From: Candidula unifasciata
Taxonomy: Eukaryota; Mollusca; Gastropoda; Stylommatophora; Geomitridae
Assembly: GCA_905116865.2 (NCBI GenBank)
Contig: CAJHNH020005001.1
Span: 186,001-250,000, forward strand
Length of the DNA: 64,000 nt
Reading direction: 5' to 3'
Shown here: positions 1 through 25,982 of the stretch, piece by piece
How the letters are laid out: every line of letters begins with the position of its first letter
Position numbering within the stretch: the first letter of the stretch is position 1
Made by a program: the position numbers and the translations under genes
The notes under the pieces: generated by a model
Databases searched by the model: none
Told to the model about the DNA's origin: nothing
The model's input: only the letters and a program-made list of their open reading frames with translations

Positions 1-1700
1 CGAACGGATAGTTCAGTCCGGATTACCGCGGGGGTAGAAGTTCGGAGTAGAGCCGAAGTTCATTATGGAAACAGTGCCTGAGAAAGAGGAAAGAGAAGTA
101 ATGTCACCATCAAATTCATAAATGTGAGAACACTGAACATGGATCAAGATGGAAGACTATCCACAATAAAGTTGTGCTCCTTCAAAGGTAACTCTCCACC
201 TGATTAACATCTAATTGAAAAAAGTGTGAACTGCTTCCACAAAGTTTCTGTGTGGGGTGACAGACCCACTTCCCACCAATAAGCATGTTGTAGTAGCTAA
301 CTAATTAGGAGTTGGCTGAAATCAGATGTGTTCAACAAAAGGCGCAGATATCACAACTTAGCTGTAAACCACAACATAAAATAGTCAACTACCCTATCAA
401 AGGTGAACAAAGAAGAAGAAGAAGAAAATTAACTGCTTCAACTAGATCATCTAAAAAAAAACGATGAGAGGCACACTAACCACCTGGGTATCAATCAGTA
501 TTGGCATCCTAACATCGGTCAAGAGTGATAGAGCATTCTACTTTACCTGATTTGCAATCAATGTCAGTTCTTTTAATGAACAAGGAAGTCTACACATTAC
601 TTACAACCATTCATGAATGCAGTGCTTTCAGCCTAGTGGAGGCAAATTTTAAAACAATCAATAACTTCTTGATTTTATTTTTTTTAAATTATTTTTTTTT
701 CCTATTTCTCTGAATTTTAAGTCAAGTAGCAATATATAAACATGATAAATTGTATAGTATACGCAAACCGTCAACTCTTATTATAAATGTAAAGTCAGCA
801 AAGGACCCTTTCCACAAGCTGTACCTAGCTACTAATGTCAACAGTTTCAGACCAATCAACACTCAATGGTCACCTTTGTTTCCCAGAAAATTTCCTACAG
901 CTATTGTTTAGGCTGTGTCAGCTTGATTGCTCAGGTTAAAGAGAAAAAAATACCCGCCCCGAAGTGGATACAATGAGGCAACACACATCTGATACAAACT
1001 GTTCTACATATAGTAAACTAAAGGACCCTTTTCAACAGCTTCTCTAGATCTCCACAGGAGTGTCTACTGGTGATACCACAGCAGGTCCCAAAATTTACAT
1101 AGCAAACTGACAATTTGAGTGTATACAGTATCAAGTCAACAACTACTGAGGACAACTGAACATCTTTGAAAATGCTCCAAGTGCAGCCAAGTGCAACTTG
1201 CGGCAGTCTCATTACTGAGGTTTGGGCTATCCTTATTTTCATATTTGGCCAAAGATGGCGATGAGTAGCAGTGTTAGTGTTCACTATCTGTAATTTGTCT
1301 TCACATCGAAGTCTTCTCTTGTCTTGCACTGTTATTTTGTGTGCATTTCCAATGCAGGATATTCTGTGTTTTTCATAACAGTAGAGGGCATTGTGGTTGT
1401 GCATGACGACTGATAGAAATTTTAGCCTTGACCAGTACATTGTGTTTGCAATGTTTTGACTACGAGGGTCCAATATTCAGGGAGACAGAACCTGTCAGTA
1501 GGGGACTGCAATTGTCTAGAGGGAAACACCATTTCAACAATGGTACTGAGCGCTGAGCATTCAGAAAGCAGTCGTAAAGTACTGAATCTGAACTGAATAG
1601 CAAAAGCAACCAGCCAACAAATGCTGGGGTTGGTTTTGCAACATTCAGTGTAAAAGATATGAAACTGACTTTTCTATGTGACCACACTGACAGCACTTAC
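1..1700. other. LUC7L intron sequence, no recognised gene
   Basis: This lies 3' of LUC7L exon 3 on the minus strand. Bases 1150-1690 give overlapping minus-strand frames of 151 and 78 codons with no recognisable domain. The phrase AATGCTGGGGTTGGTT recurs near 37220 and, slightly changed, near 45412, so an old transposable element is likely. Confidence 0.4.
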
Positions 1701-16893
<15,193 letters not shown>

Positions 16894-17100
16894 TATGAGG
16901 CCCTTTCCTCTGCTCTAATTCCACAGGGCAGAAGCACAGATAAAGACAATAATAAGGAGAAGCCAACAGCCGAGCAGGAGACTGATAAAATGGCGTGTCC
17001 CCCAGGAACGTTTCGTCTGCTAGCTACGACGTCTAACTAACGATTAGTTTCCGGTCAACTTTGACCTCTAGTCAATCACTGCTTGATTATAGATACAGGG
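16894..17100 (-). promoter_or_regulatory. Probable LUC7L 5' UTR and promoter region
   Basis: This sequence lies directly upstream of the LUC7L ATG. It is less repetitive and slightly more GC-rich than its surroundings. No TATA box or other defined element could be assigned, and the placement is from gene position only. Confidence 0.35.
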
Positions 17101-17458
17101 GTTCTCAAACTATTACTGTTATGTGTTATTCCTTCTCCTGCTCCTGCTGCTAATTTTGCTGCAATCGCGATTTAAAAAAAAATTGGGGGGGGGGGGGGGT
17201 TGGCACGTTGTATTGTGGTTTACAACCTGGCTGCTCAACATATCTTTCTTCTTTTGCACGTTCACCAGCTGTAAATGCAAAGACAAAAAAAAAAGGTTTG
17301 GTGGGGGAGGGGGTGGATCTGTTGTGAGTCTATTTCTGAAATTGAATCTTGTTCAAAAACCAGCGTTTTGTATGCACATCCGTGGTGGGCGTTTCTCTCT
17401 CATTCTGCATACATGAATGTCCAAACCAACGTAACTAATACTCATCTACTCGAGTTTC

Positions 17459-17823
17459 TTCTCCTCCTCCTCCTCCTCCTCCTTCTTCTTCTTCTTCTTC
17501 TTCTTCTTCTTCTTCTTCTTCTTCTTCTTCTTCTTCTTCTTCTTCTTCTTCTTCTTCTTCTTTATTCACTGATTATAAGCTTGGACGGAAAGTCCTGGTT
17601 GTTCGTCTATTTAGACTTTGACTTTGTGCGAGGGGCTGAGTTTTGTGTGTACATCCGTTTTACTGGCATATTTTTTCGCAGTTGGTTGTTCCTTGCCCCT
17701 CGAGCAGATGCGCTCCCACTTCAAAGGAAGTCACCAATTAGTCGACCCCTACGCCATGCTCGTTTGGGAGGCAGTGGGTCAACTCTTGTTCCCCTACAAT
17801 CGGCGCTGTGTTCTAATGGAGCC
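17459..17823 (-). mobile_element. SINE family A copy with expanded (TTC)n tail
   Basis: About 104 bp of TCC/TTC repeat (17459-17562) runs straight into AGTCCTGGTTGTTCGTC, CGAGCAGATGCGCTCCCAC and TTAGTCGACCCCTACG of the SINE. The microsatellite occupies the SINE tail position. Confidence 0.8.
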
Positions 17824-18186
17824 TAAATATATAACTTCTATCTGTCACATTTTAGCTCATCACATTGTTTCAGAATGGTACAAATATTACATTTGCGCAA
17901 AGGCATTATACCCAGTGGCATAAAACAATATTCCGCTGAACGTCCGACAGAATAACGACCACCGAGATATTAAAAACATCCTTAGTTCACTAATACAACT
18001 TGAATAATGCACACACATGCAGTTAGTTCTCTGTTTTATTTCTTTCAGAAACTCTTTCTTCATTGCCAATTTGTTCCGAATCTTTGTATTTAATTCTTTG
18101 GGTTGTTAATAAAAGGAGAGAATAAACACAGAAGTTGTCAAAAATAAAGAATAATCAAATAGACACATCAAATATTTTGTCCAGAT

Positions 18187-18290
18187 TTAACTATCTGAGT
18201 CCCATGGGGTTTAGCATCAGAGGCCCAATGGGTTGTCAAAAAAGACGTATAATTGGCGCACCTTTCTTTTACTAGGCTTCTAGACCGGAA
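18187..18290. mobile_element. Partial copy of the TTAA-flanked MITE
   Basis: TTAACTATCTGAGTCCCATG and TTTAGCATCAGAGGCCCAAT match the inverted form of the element at 24291-24417. Only one end is clear. Confidence 0.6.
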
Positions 18291-18299
18291 CCTATGCAC

Positions 18300-19020
18300 G
18301 TATGAAGAGTTAATGCAAGATATGCTTAACTGAAGGAAAAGTCAAGACAAACAGCTGATGACACAATATGCCACCATTCGGATGAGAATCATAGGGGCAC
18401 GTTCCAGAAACCACGTTCAACCTTTGGTTATATTATAAAGTCCCTGACAACCGTATGGGTGGGGCTTTTTTAAAAAAAATGCCTCCCATATTGGGACAAA
18501 TATAATTTTTTTTTTAATTAGCTGCACCAGTCTGGTCAGTCTGCAGTCCTATGTGGGTACGGATGATAATCTGATTTTAATAAAATGTCATTAAAAAGAG
18601 GGTTTACCGTATTTATCCAGTATACAATTAACTACGCCATGGAACATGATAGTATGTGGGGGACAGGGGACTAACTACCCCACGTATCACGGAGATGAGG
18701 AAGAGAGGGAGGATGAAGAATATTCACAACATCTGTGACCATTTATCGCTTCACATATGATTAGAGCTGGTTTCTGTAGATGGTTATCCGTCGGAGGGCA
18801 TTTATTTATGGTGAACGTGACTGCACCGGAATAATAAAACAATCCAGTCTGAAGTCAAGAATAATAATGGTTTATATTGATCTTAGCGCATCAACAAGCA
18901 CCGAAGAATTGGGACATAGCGATCACAGCACAGCTGGCGGACAACGCTAGCGAGAGATATATTGATGTGTAATATTCGGTAAGAATGGAAATGAACAACG
19001 GAAGAAAATAACACATTTTT
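18300..19020. other. Intergenic spacer, nothing recognised
   Basis: This is unique-looking sequence between LUC7L and MAD1, with no long open frame, repeat or RNA motif I can identify. Confidence 0.4.
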
Positions 19021-19133
19021 TCTCCTCTTTCTTCTTATCCTTCTTCTCCCCCTTCTTCTTCTCCTCTCTCAGCATCTTTTTTTCCTTCTTTTTCTTCTTT
19101 GTCTTCATCTTCATTTTCTTCATTTTGTATCGC

Positions 19134-19134
<1 letters not shown>

Positions 19135-19165
<31 letters not shown>

Positions 19166-19246
19166 CTTCTTCTTCTTCTTCTTCTTCTTCTTCTTCTTCT
19201 TCTTCTTCTTCTTCTTCTTCTTCTTCTTCTTCTTCTTCTTCTTCTT
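19135..19246. repeat. (TTC)n microsatellite
   Basis: This is a pure CTT repeat of about 110 bp inside a wider T/C-rich block (19020-19260). It creates poly-Ser and poly-Lys frames that are not genes. Confidence 0.95.
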
Positions 19247-19348
19247 TATCATCATCAGATCATCATAATTTACATTATCTTTTCTTCCTCCTCGTATCCT
19301 CAGCTTCCTTGAATTCCTGCCGTGTAGCATTGGTCGACGAGTCTGGCC

Positions 19349-19627
19349 ACTTCCTTCGGCCTCCATCATTACCAACTGTTTCTGCACCTTCGGCCTCCAT
19401 CATTACCAACTGTTTCTGCACCTTCGGCCTCCATCATAACCAACTGTTTCTGCACCTTCGGCCTCCATCATTACCAACTGTTTCTGCACCTTCGGCCTCC
19501 ATCATTACCAACTGTTTCTGCACCTTCGGCCTCCATCATTACCAACTGTTTCTGCACCTTCGGCCTCCATCATTACCAACTGTTTGTGCACCTTCGGCCT
19601 CCATCATTACCAACTGTTTCTGCACCA
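19349..19627. repeat. Minisatellite, unit 34 bp, about 8 copies
   Basis: Units read CCTTCGGCCTCCATCATTAC then CAACTGTTTCTGCA, nearly identical. The 34-bp period gives a 34-residue repeat in the forward frame. Confidence 0.95.
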
Positions 19628-19765
19628 AAGGTTCTTTCTTTTCAAGATGACAAATCTCCGACCATATTCTTTCGTTATCTGTCTCTAATTTCCTTTCTCC
19701 CAAACTGATCTGTGCTCGTTTGCAACTTTTCACCCAAATTGTCTAATGTCTGGATTTGATCTGGG

Positions 19766-20165
19766 CTATGTTGTCAGAACAAGCACATACATGAGGGCCA
19801 TCATCTGTATAGTCAGAACAAGCGCATACCTGAGAACCATCATCTGTATAGTCAGAACAAGCGTATACACGAAGACCATCTACTGTGTAGTCAGAACAAA
19901 CACATACACGAGGACCATCTTCTGTGTAGTCAGAACAAACACATACATGAGGACCAGTTTCTGTGTAGTCAGAACAAACACATACATGAGGATTATCTTC
20001 TGTGTAGTCAGAACAAGCACATACACGAGGACCATTTTCTGTGTAGTCAGAACAAGCACATACACGAGGACCATTTTCTGTGTAGTCAGAACAAGCACAT
20101 ACATGAGGACCATTTTCTGTGTAGTCAGAACAAGCAAATACACGAGGATTATCTTCTTCTGGTGC
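19766..20165. repeat. Minisatellite, unit 39 bp, about 10 copies
   Basis: Units contain GTAGTCAGAACAAGCACATA and CACGAGGACCATCTTCTGT. Since 39 is 13 codons, the array stays open in frame (146 codons), but it has no other coding signs. Confidence 0.95.
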
Positions 20166-20626
20166 AGTCAGTTTGGTTATGAGTGAATTCAGTCAAGACA
20201 TCTTCATTACCCGTGTTTGTCTCTATGCAGGCGCATGGCCACAAACAACTTTTGTGGTGGGAGGGAGGGGATGGGGGCGCTCAGTCACCTTATATATTTC
20301 CAGGTGTGGAGCTTAATGGGGTTCAGTCTTATTTGAGTGTGCAATAATGATAACGTTCTGTCTGACAAATAATTATCAATTTTAGGGGGGGGGGGCGCGT
20401 ATAAACGATACTTAAAAATGCGTAGATGGCTAGAGGGTCCACTTAACCGCCAATCCACTTTGTCTAGGGAGTGGGGTTCACTCTACCCAGGGATTATTGG
20501 AGGGGATAGAGGGCCTTAACCCCTTACAAATTTGTGTATGGGAGCTCTGTGTGCCCAGGTTCCCATACCGATCTCTATGTACAATAAAGATAACAATAAA
20601 ACTACTGCAAGATATAATACGCGGGA

Positions 20627-20823
20627 GCCACCGCGGTGTAGCGACTAGAAGTTAGTCTGTGGATCCGAAGATCGTGTGTTCAGGTCGTTTACAGAGCCGG
20701 ACTTTTGTTTCAAAAATTATCCAGCCTAAAATGGGCACCGGGTAAAGTCATGTGAAGTCAAAGCGGCCTGCGTGATGTTGATTGCATCATCCACCGAAAG
20801 CGGATTGGTCTATTGGATTGATT
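20627..20823 (+). mobile_element. SINE family B copy
   Basis: CACCGCGGTGTAGCGACTAG starts the copy and GTGTGTTCAGGTCGTTTAC is box B-like. ATGGGCACCGGGTAAAGTC and GATTGGTCTATTGG follow. Confidence 0.78.
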
Positions 20824-21900
20824 GGCACCTTTCTGTCTTTCCAGACCATAGTGTTATGCTGCGCTATGAGGAGGCATGGGACTCACAGCCCATGGCGTTG
20901 GCGAGTGTGACTAGCAAGACCCGTCCGTGTCAAGAAAAGTCTTCCACGATGATAGCATGGGATTTCAGGATCATTGTTGTCAGCATTTGTGTTTAATCCG
21001 TTTCTTTTCAGACGCTCAGCTCTCATCCTTTCTGCAATCAATTCTTCCTTCATTCTCATTCCCTTTCTGATATGCCCTTTCCACACAATACGGTCCATGG
21101 CATTTTGTTCCCATGAGTCCACCTCAGTACCTGTATCATTCATGTCCATCTTGTACACATCTTTTTAACGTAGTAGGGGTCGGCCTCGACATATTCTTCC
21201 TGTCTTTAATTGACCATAAAGGATGTCCTTAGGGACTCTGCCATCCTCCATTCTCCAGGTGTGACCCAGCCACCTGAGCCTTTGTGGACTGAGCATGGAA
21301 AAGACTGTTGTAGTGCCTGCTCTTTCCAGTACCTCAGTGTTTGTGATTTTATCCTGCCACTTAATGCCAAGTATTATTCTTAGGCATCGCATGTGAAAGC
21401 TATTTAACCGTCTCTCCTGGTGCAAATAGGTTGATTAAGTTTTACTGCCATAAAGCAGAGTGATGAGAACACAAGCCTAATAGAAAAGGGTTTTTGTTTT
21501 AATTGTGAGCTTTCTGTTCTCCCAAACTCTCTTTGTAAATCTGCTCATTGTTGCTGCTGCCTTACATATCCTGATGTTGATTTCTTGGCCCAGCGATAGT
21601 TTACTATTCACTGTAGAGCCTAGATATGTAAAATGGTCTACTGTCTCAATCTCTTCACCGTCAATATAGACTGCAGGACTGTCATTAACAACATGCACCA
21701 TAACCTTTGTCTTCTTTTTGCTGACTGTTAGTCCAAATTCACACATGCATCAGCAAGGCAGATACTAAATATTGCAGCTCCTCCTCTGAGTGGGTGGTTA
21801 TTGCAGCATCATCTGCAAACAGCAGCTCTCTGATAAGTACCTTTCTTATCCTGGTTTTTGTCTTCAGCCTGCGAGCATTGTAAAGGCTGCCATCAGATCG
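20820..21900 (-). mobile_element. CR1-like LINE RT C-terminus and zinc-finger tail, frame-broken
   Basis: Reading down the minus strand: an ADDAA RT motif near 21800, then ETVDHFTYLGSTV (21746-21477 frame), RMRCLRIILGIKW and RLRWLGHTWRMEDGR (21425-21165), then RIVWKGHIRKGMRMKEELIA and CYHRGRLFLTRTGLASH (21158-20883). Stops and frame changes separate the pieces. Confidence 0.85.
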
Positions 21901-22005
21901 GCACCGAAAGCCGATTGGTCTATAATCGTCTATAAAATATAGGTCTAATCCTATATGCCCAATGCGTTTGAAGGCGGGATAAGGGTCTTTTACATTGTTG
22001 GTGGG
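21893..22005 (+). mobile_element. SINE family B 3' half
   Basis: GATCGGCACCGAAAGCCGAT, TGGTCTATAAT and CCTATATGCCCAATGCG match the ends of the other B copies; the tRNA-like head is missing. Confidence 0.65.
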
Positions 22006-22124
22006 TTCTCACACTCCCTGAGCACCCGTAAGGATCATTTCCCCTAAAATGTAGTTGGATGGAGGATGGAGGGGTGTGGGGGAGGGGGGGGGAGAGTACG
22101 CATAGCTTCCGTTAAAATGTGTGT

Positions 22125-22279
<155 letters not shown>

Positions 22280-22289
22280 TCAATGTGCC

Positions 22290-23230
22290 TGAGCGCCTAG
22301 GTTCTAGCGTACTTGTGTTTGTCAGAAATGCAAAGAAAGGTCATCGTGTGAGACGTTGAGCCATAATCATGGATGCATGTCGGCAAGGCACATGATGATG
22401 ACACAACAAAGCAGCACAAAGTAACCGAACCTAAGTATTGTCGGATCAGACGAATAATGTCTGCCTGAATCCTGTCGCCCAAATACGGAACATATTGAAG
22501 AGAAACATTGGTAAGAAACATGGTTATCGTCAACATTTATCCTTATTATTAATAACACTCGGCGCTCGTAAATGGAGCGCGTACTCATCTTTTCTTTATA
22601 ATTGGTTTCCACAGTAAAAATCAAGCCTGGCAGTTCACGAACCATTCATTCATTCAATTTTTTTTTTCAAAGAATAAGAATTATTTATTGTCAATTTAAA
22701 TTGTTATGATAAATTACGCAGGCTTTCAGTTTCACTAGCCAGTAACTAGTAAATTAACATGTAGTAAAATAATATTTAAGTTAAGAGCGCTAGGGGGAAT
22801 TGAACTACCAGGCAATTTTAATTTTGTTCGCTGCAGTGTTTTTAAAACTTGTCTCCCGGTTCCCGCTTATTGATATTGGTATTGGTATTCTGTTTTTTTT
22901 TTTCTAGATGTTGCTGTGAGGGTGTCTTCAGCTTCGTATTTTTGAAGAATTAATGCATTTTTTCTCTCTTTGATCCATTTTTAAATTTATTGTGAAGGTA
23001 TCTGCCTATACTAATTTATTTTCAGTTCCTGAATTAATTTTTCTTTGTCAGTTGAGACAAGCAAGAGAATCCGGCTCTCCTGTAAACTACGGCCAGTAGA
23101 CAACATTTGACGGCCGGTTAGTCGGAGTTCTGTCCCTTGGCTGCAGTGCAATTACGGACTGGAGAAGGCACGAATCAAATGACATAATTACTGTGTGTTG
23201 GCGATAGACAGCGTGCAGTGACCTGCTGTC
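22290..23230. other. Intergenic, nothing recognised
   Basis: Frames at 22297-22645 (minus) resemble no family I know. This stretch or its neighbours should contain the MAD1 promoter and noncoding first exon, but I cannot place them. Confidence 0.3.
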
Positions 23231-23499
23231 ATCATATGGTTAGGGTTTGGGGTAGGGTTTAGGTTAGGTGTAGGGTTTGGGTTAGCGTTATGGTTAGTGT
23301 TATGCATAACATAACTCCCAACACCACACGCCATTGACTTTAAGAAGAAAAAGATTTGTTCTGTTCATTCATTGTGAGGGTATCTTCTTTTGTCAAGTTC
23401 TGTTGTTCATTCATTGTAAGGGTATCTTGCTTTGTCATATTCTGTTATTCATTCATTGTGAGTGTGTCTTCCTAGTCTCAAATATTATATTGTTCTTTT

Positions 23500-24085
23500 T
23501 TATAAAGCATGGGTAAGGTGTGCCAACACTAACAGCCTCCCACCAGAATTGCAGCTCACTGTTGATGCAGACTATCATCAAAGCTGGAATTTGCACACAC
23601 AATACTGCATAAATACATGCCATTCTGAACGTAATCGACCACCTGTCTTTTTCTCTGGGTAGTTCACAACACACAACCACTGTGGGCACAATGGGAAAAA
23701 AAGTGTGAAATCTACGGCTCACAGTGTCATACCAAGCACTTAGCTCATAAGCTGGGCAAGGGAACCTTTGAACTCCTAGTCCTGTAGTGTCGAAAATAAA
23801 GCATAATGCAGCTAGAAACACATAACTTGTCAAAGCATCAAGGCCAGATGGCCTGTCCGTTGCATTTGACCAAAAGTAAGTTGCACATGCAAAGTAAATT
23901 CATAAGGCAGCCATCAGATGTGCCAGTCCTAACAGTCTGCCACCAGTATTGCAGCTCACTGAGGATTCAGGCAACTAATCCATGAAAGTTACCATTCGTA
24001 AACACAGTACTGCCTATGTACACATCATTCTGAATGTAATCAGTTGTTCGCCAGTCTTAGCGCAGTTTTGCACACATAAAAATTA
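23500..24085. repeat. Diverged direct duplication, about 190 bp, two copies
   Basis: 23520-23690 and 23925-24080 share GTGCCA, CCACCAG-ATTGCAGCTCACTG, an ACACA-TACTGC block and ATTCTGAA-GTAATC in the same order. A third relative may lie at 51080-51330. Confidence 0.6.
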
Positions 24086-24290
24086 GAAGATGAAGGAAAA
24101 CCCAGAGATACCACAATTATTGCTGTAATTCTTTTGTAAAGATCCTGCAAAGAGGATCTGAACACTGTACACAAATTGTGTTGACTGCTTGTCTAGATTC
24201 CAGGGCCCCAGTTTATGGGGGGGGGGGGGGGAAGACACACTGCTACCTGACAGGTCTGTCATAAAAGGTGACTAAATAATACCTTAACTC

Positions 24291-24417
24291 TTTGAGTCCC
24301 AAGGAACGCATCATACTTTCATAGAGACCCAATGAACGCAATATGTGCCGATTTTACATCTCTTTTGACTAACCCTTGGGCCTCTGATGCTAAACCCCCT
24401 GGGACTCAAAGAGTTAA
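24291..24417. mobile_element. MITE with TTAA ends, piggyBac-like
   Basis: It begins TTAACTCTTTGAGTCCCA and ends in its near-perfect complement TGGGACTCAAAGAGTTAA. The 127-bp length and TTAA at both outer edges fit a piggyBac-type nonautonomous element. Confidence 0.75.
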
Positions 24418-24418
24418 T

Positions 24419-24546
24419 AGACTAGATCTGTAAAACATATGCACATAAAGCTCAAGTTCTGGAACTGGATTAAAGTCCAGAAGTGGAGGTACAACCAGAA
24501 CTTTCCACTGGAGTTAACAGCCGGTGAACAAAAAGAAGAAGAAGAA
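24419..24546 (+). mobile_element. SINE family A 3' half
   Basis: AGATCTGTAAAACATATGCA, TTAAAGTCCAGAAGTGGAGG and CAGCCGGTGAACAAAAAGAA end in (GAA)n, the family's 3' tail. Confidence 0.75.
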
Positions 24547-24825
24547 TACTTTGCTGAAATCAGATGCATTAGGTTAAAAGGTGCTGATATAACACTCTTG
24601 CTGTTTGCGACAACACAACATAGCAATTGCCTTTTTAAGGACAACTGCAGATGAAGAAAAAGAATTAATTTAGCAAGGGATGAGGATCCCAGTTTGTGTA
24701 TACCAGAACTATGTGTACTGTCAGTGTTGCTTTTGTGAGGAGGCTTCTGTTGCTGCCTGTTTAAACTGCTCTTTGTTTTATTTCCAACATCTGTGATATT
24801 TCAGTGAGGGCCATTTGCACATACA

Positions 24826-24930
24826 TGAGTTAGGAGTTGGGTTATATTCATTGCACTCTGGACACTTCATATCTGGTCGTCCCTTATCTGAGAAGGTTAG
24901 GAGCAGAAAGTGAGCACCTCCGAAAGGTCA
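24826..24930 (-). mobile_element. I-like LINE 3' end fragment
   Basis: GTTGGGTTATATTCATTGCA followed by CTCTGGACAC matches the LINE end at 10665-10700 and 42795-42840; on the minus strand this is the CP-x-C terminal motif. Confidence 0.6.
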
Positions 24931-25499
24931 CCAGCTACACAGGAAGGGACAGGGTCACAAAAGCCAGCCCGAGAGAGAAGCTAGGCACAGGACTGTGCCT
25001 AAATTACATTGAAACAGAGAATCAAGTGGTTTAACGGACTAGCGAGAATGTAGCCAGGCCAAACTATTTAAGACCTACAGCAGAACAGCTTTGTGGAAGT
25101 TGACAAGAAGACTAAGAAAGAGATAGATAGATGACATAGGTGAAACCTGCAAAGAAAGATCAATAAAACCATCATTTAAGCCACCGAAAAGCGCAAGGGA
25201 AATACATATTCTGCCTGATATCAGTGTGACGACAATAACAAAAAACAAGTTTAGTATACGATTTATTACACTGAGATCAGGGAATATCATCCTCATGTTC
25301 CTTACTGTTAAATATTTGCAGGATGATTTGTTCTTTTGAATTTAGGATCCGCCTGTGTTGTTCCATCAGAAATTTAGGTTTGTGATTTTTTTCTCCAGAT
25401 ATTTTATGTTATTGTTTCTGCAGCCTTTTTTGGGGTATAAAGAATAGACCTGCTGCCTCAACAAGCATGTCTTAAAAGACTTATGGAAATTAGATGTGT

Positions 25500-25690
25500 T
25501 TCTTTAGAAGGTGGAGTACATCTGCCCGAGTGGTGAGAAACTGATATGTTGCACGAGCTAGGCCAGGTCAGTAAAATAGATATGTAAGCAAAACTCAACT
25601 TCTTGTACTAGACCAAAGTCCTAAAGTGGACGAACAGTCTGAACTTTCTACCAAAGTTTGCCGCTGCTCAATGTTTAGAAGAAGATGTGA
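25500..25690 (+). mobile_element. SINE family A copy just upstream of MAD1 exon 1
   Basis: GGTGGAGTACATCTGCCCGA, GTAAAATAGATATG, CCAAAGTCCTAAAGTGGACG and GAACTTTCTACCA follow the family order and end at AGAAGAAGATG. Confidence 0.65.
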
Positions 25691-25764
25691 TGGTTTACCC
25701 TTAACTTCCACATCAGATTGTTGGTCATGATGTCTAACATTGTTGAATTGTTTTCTTTTTGCAG

Positions 25765-25982
25765 CAGGTTTTTGAAACTCAAAATGGACTCTTTTTCTGA
25801 AAGCACAGAGTTGATAAAAATGAAAGACAAATATAATAGGTTCTTGAAGGAAGAAGATAGTATCACTTTTGGAAATACAAGACATAATTTGTTGCCAGAC
25901 TTTGACGAGACGCCAGTGAAAGCTCCTAGGCTTTTGAACAATTCTGGCAGTAAGAGATCTTTTGCCATGGCTGTCAGTTTTG
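25765..25982 (+). CDS. MAD1L1: MAD1 exon carrying the start codon (ATG 25784)
   Basis: The acceptor TTCTTTTTGCAG ends at 25764 and 19 nt of 5' UTR precede ATG 25784. The donor is GTAAGT at 25983. It encodes residues 1-66, a poorly conserved N-terminus with an FGNTRHNLLPDFDE stretch, and ends in phase 1. The SINE copy at 25500-25690 sits just upstream in the preceding intron or promoter region. Confidence 0.85.

Noticed and set aside
50..100. Strong minus-strand acceptor-like tract (TTTCCTCTTTCTCAG) as the next LUC7L exon
   Set aside because: The following sequence does not encode the expected LUC7L residues and hits a stop after four codons in one frame.
1018..1473. 151-codon minus frame as a gene next to LUC7L
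   Set aside because: It has no recognisable domain and shares a phrase with repeats near 37220 and 45412, so transposon debris is more likely.
19746..20186. 146-codon frame of 13-residue repeats
   Set aside because: A 39-bp minisatellite keeps the frame open; opposite-strand frames are open as well.
23235..23310. Telomere-like GGTTAGGG and GTAGGGTTTAGG sequence
   Set aside because: It is short and degenerate, so it is not a telomere; interstitial noise or an old telomeric repeat is enough to explain it.
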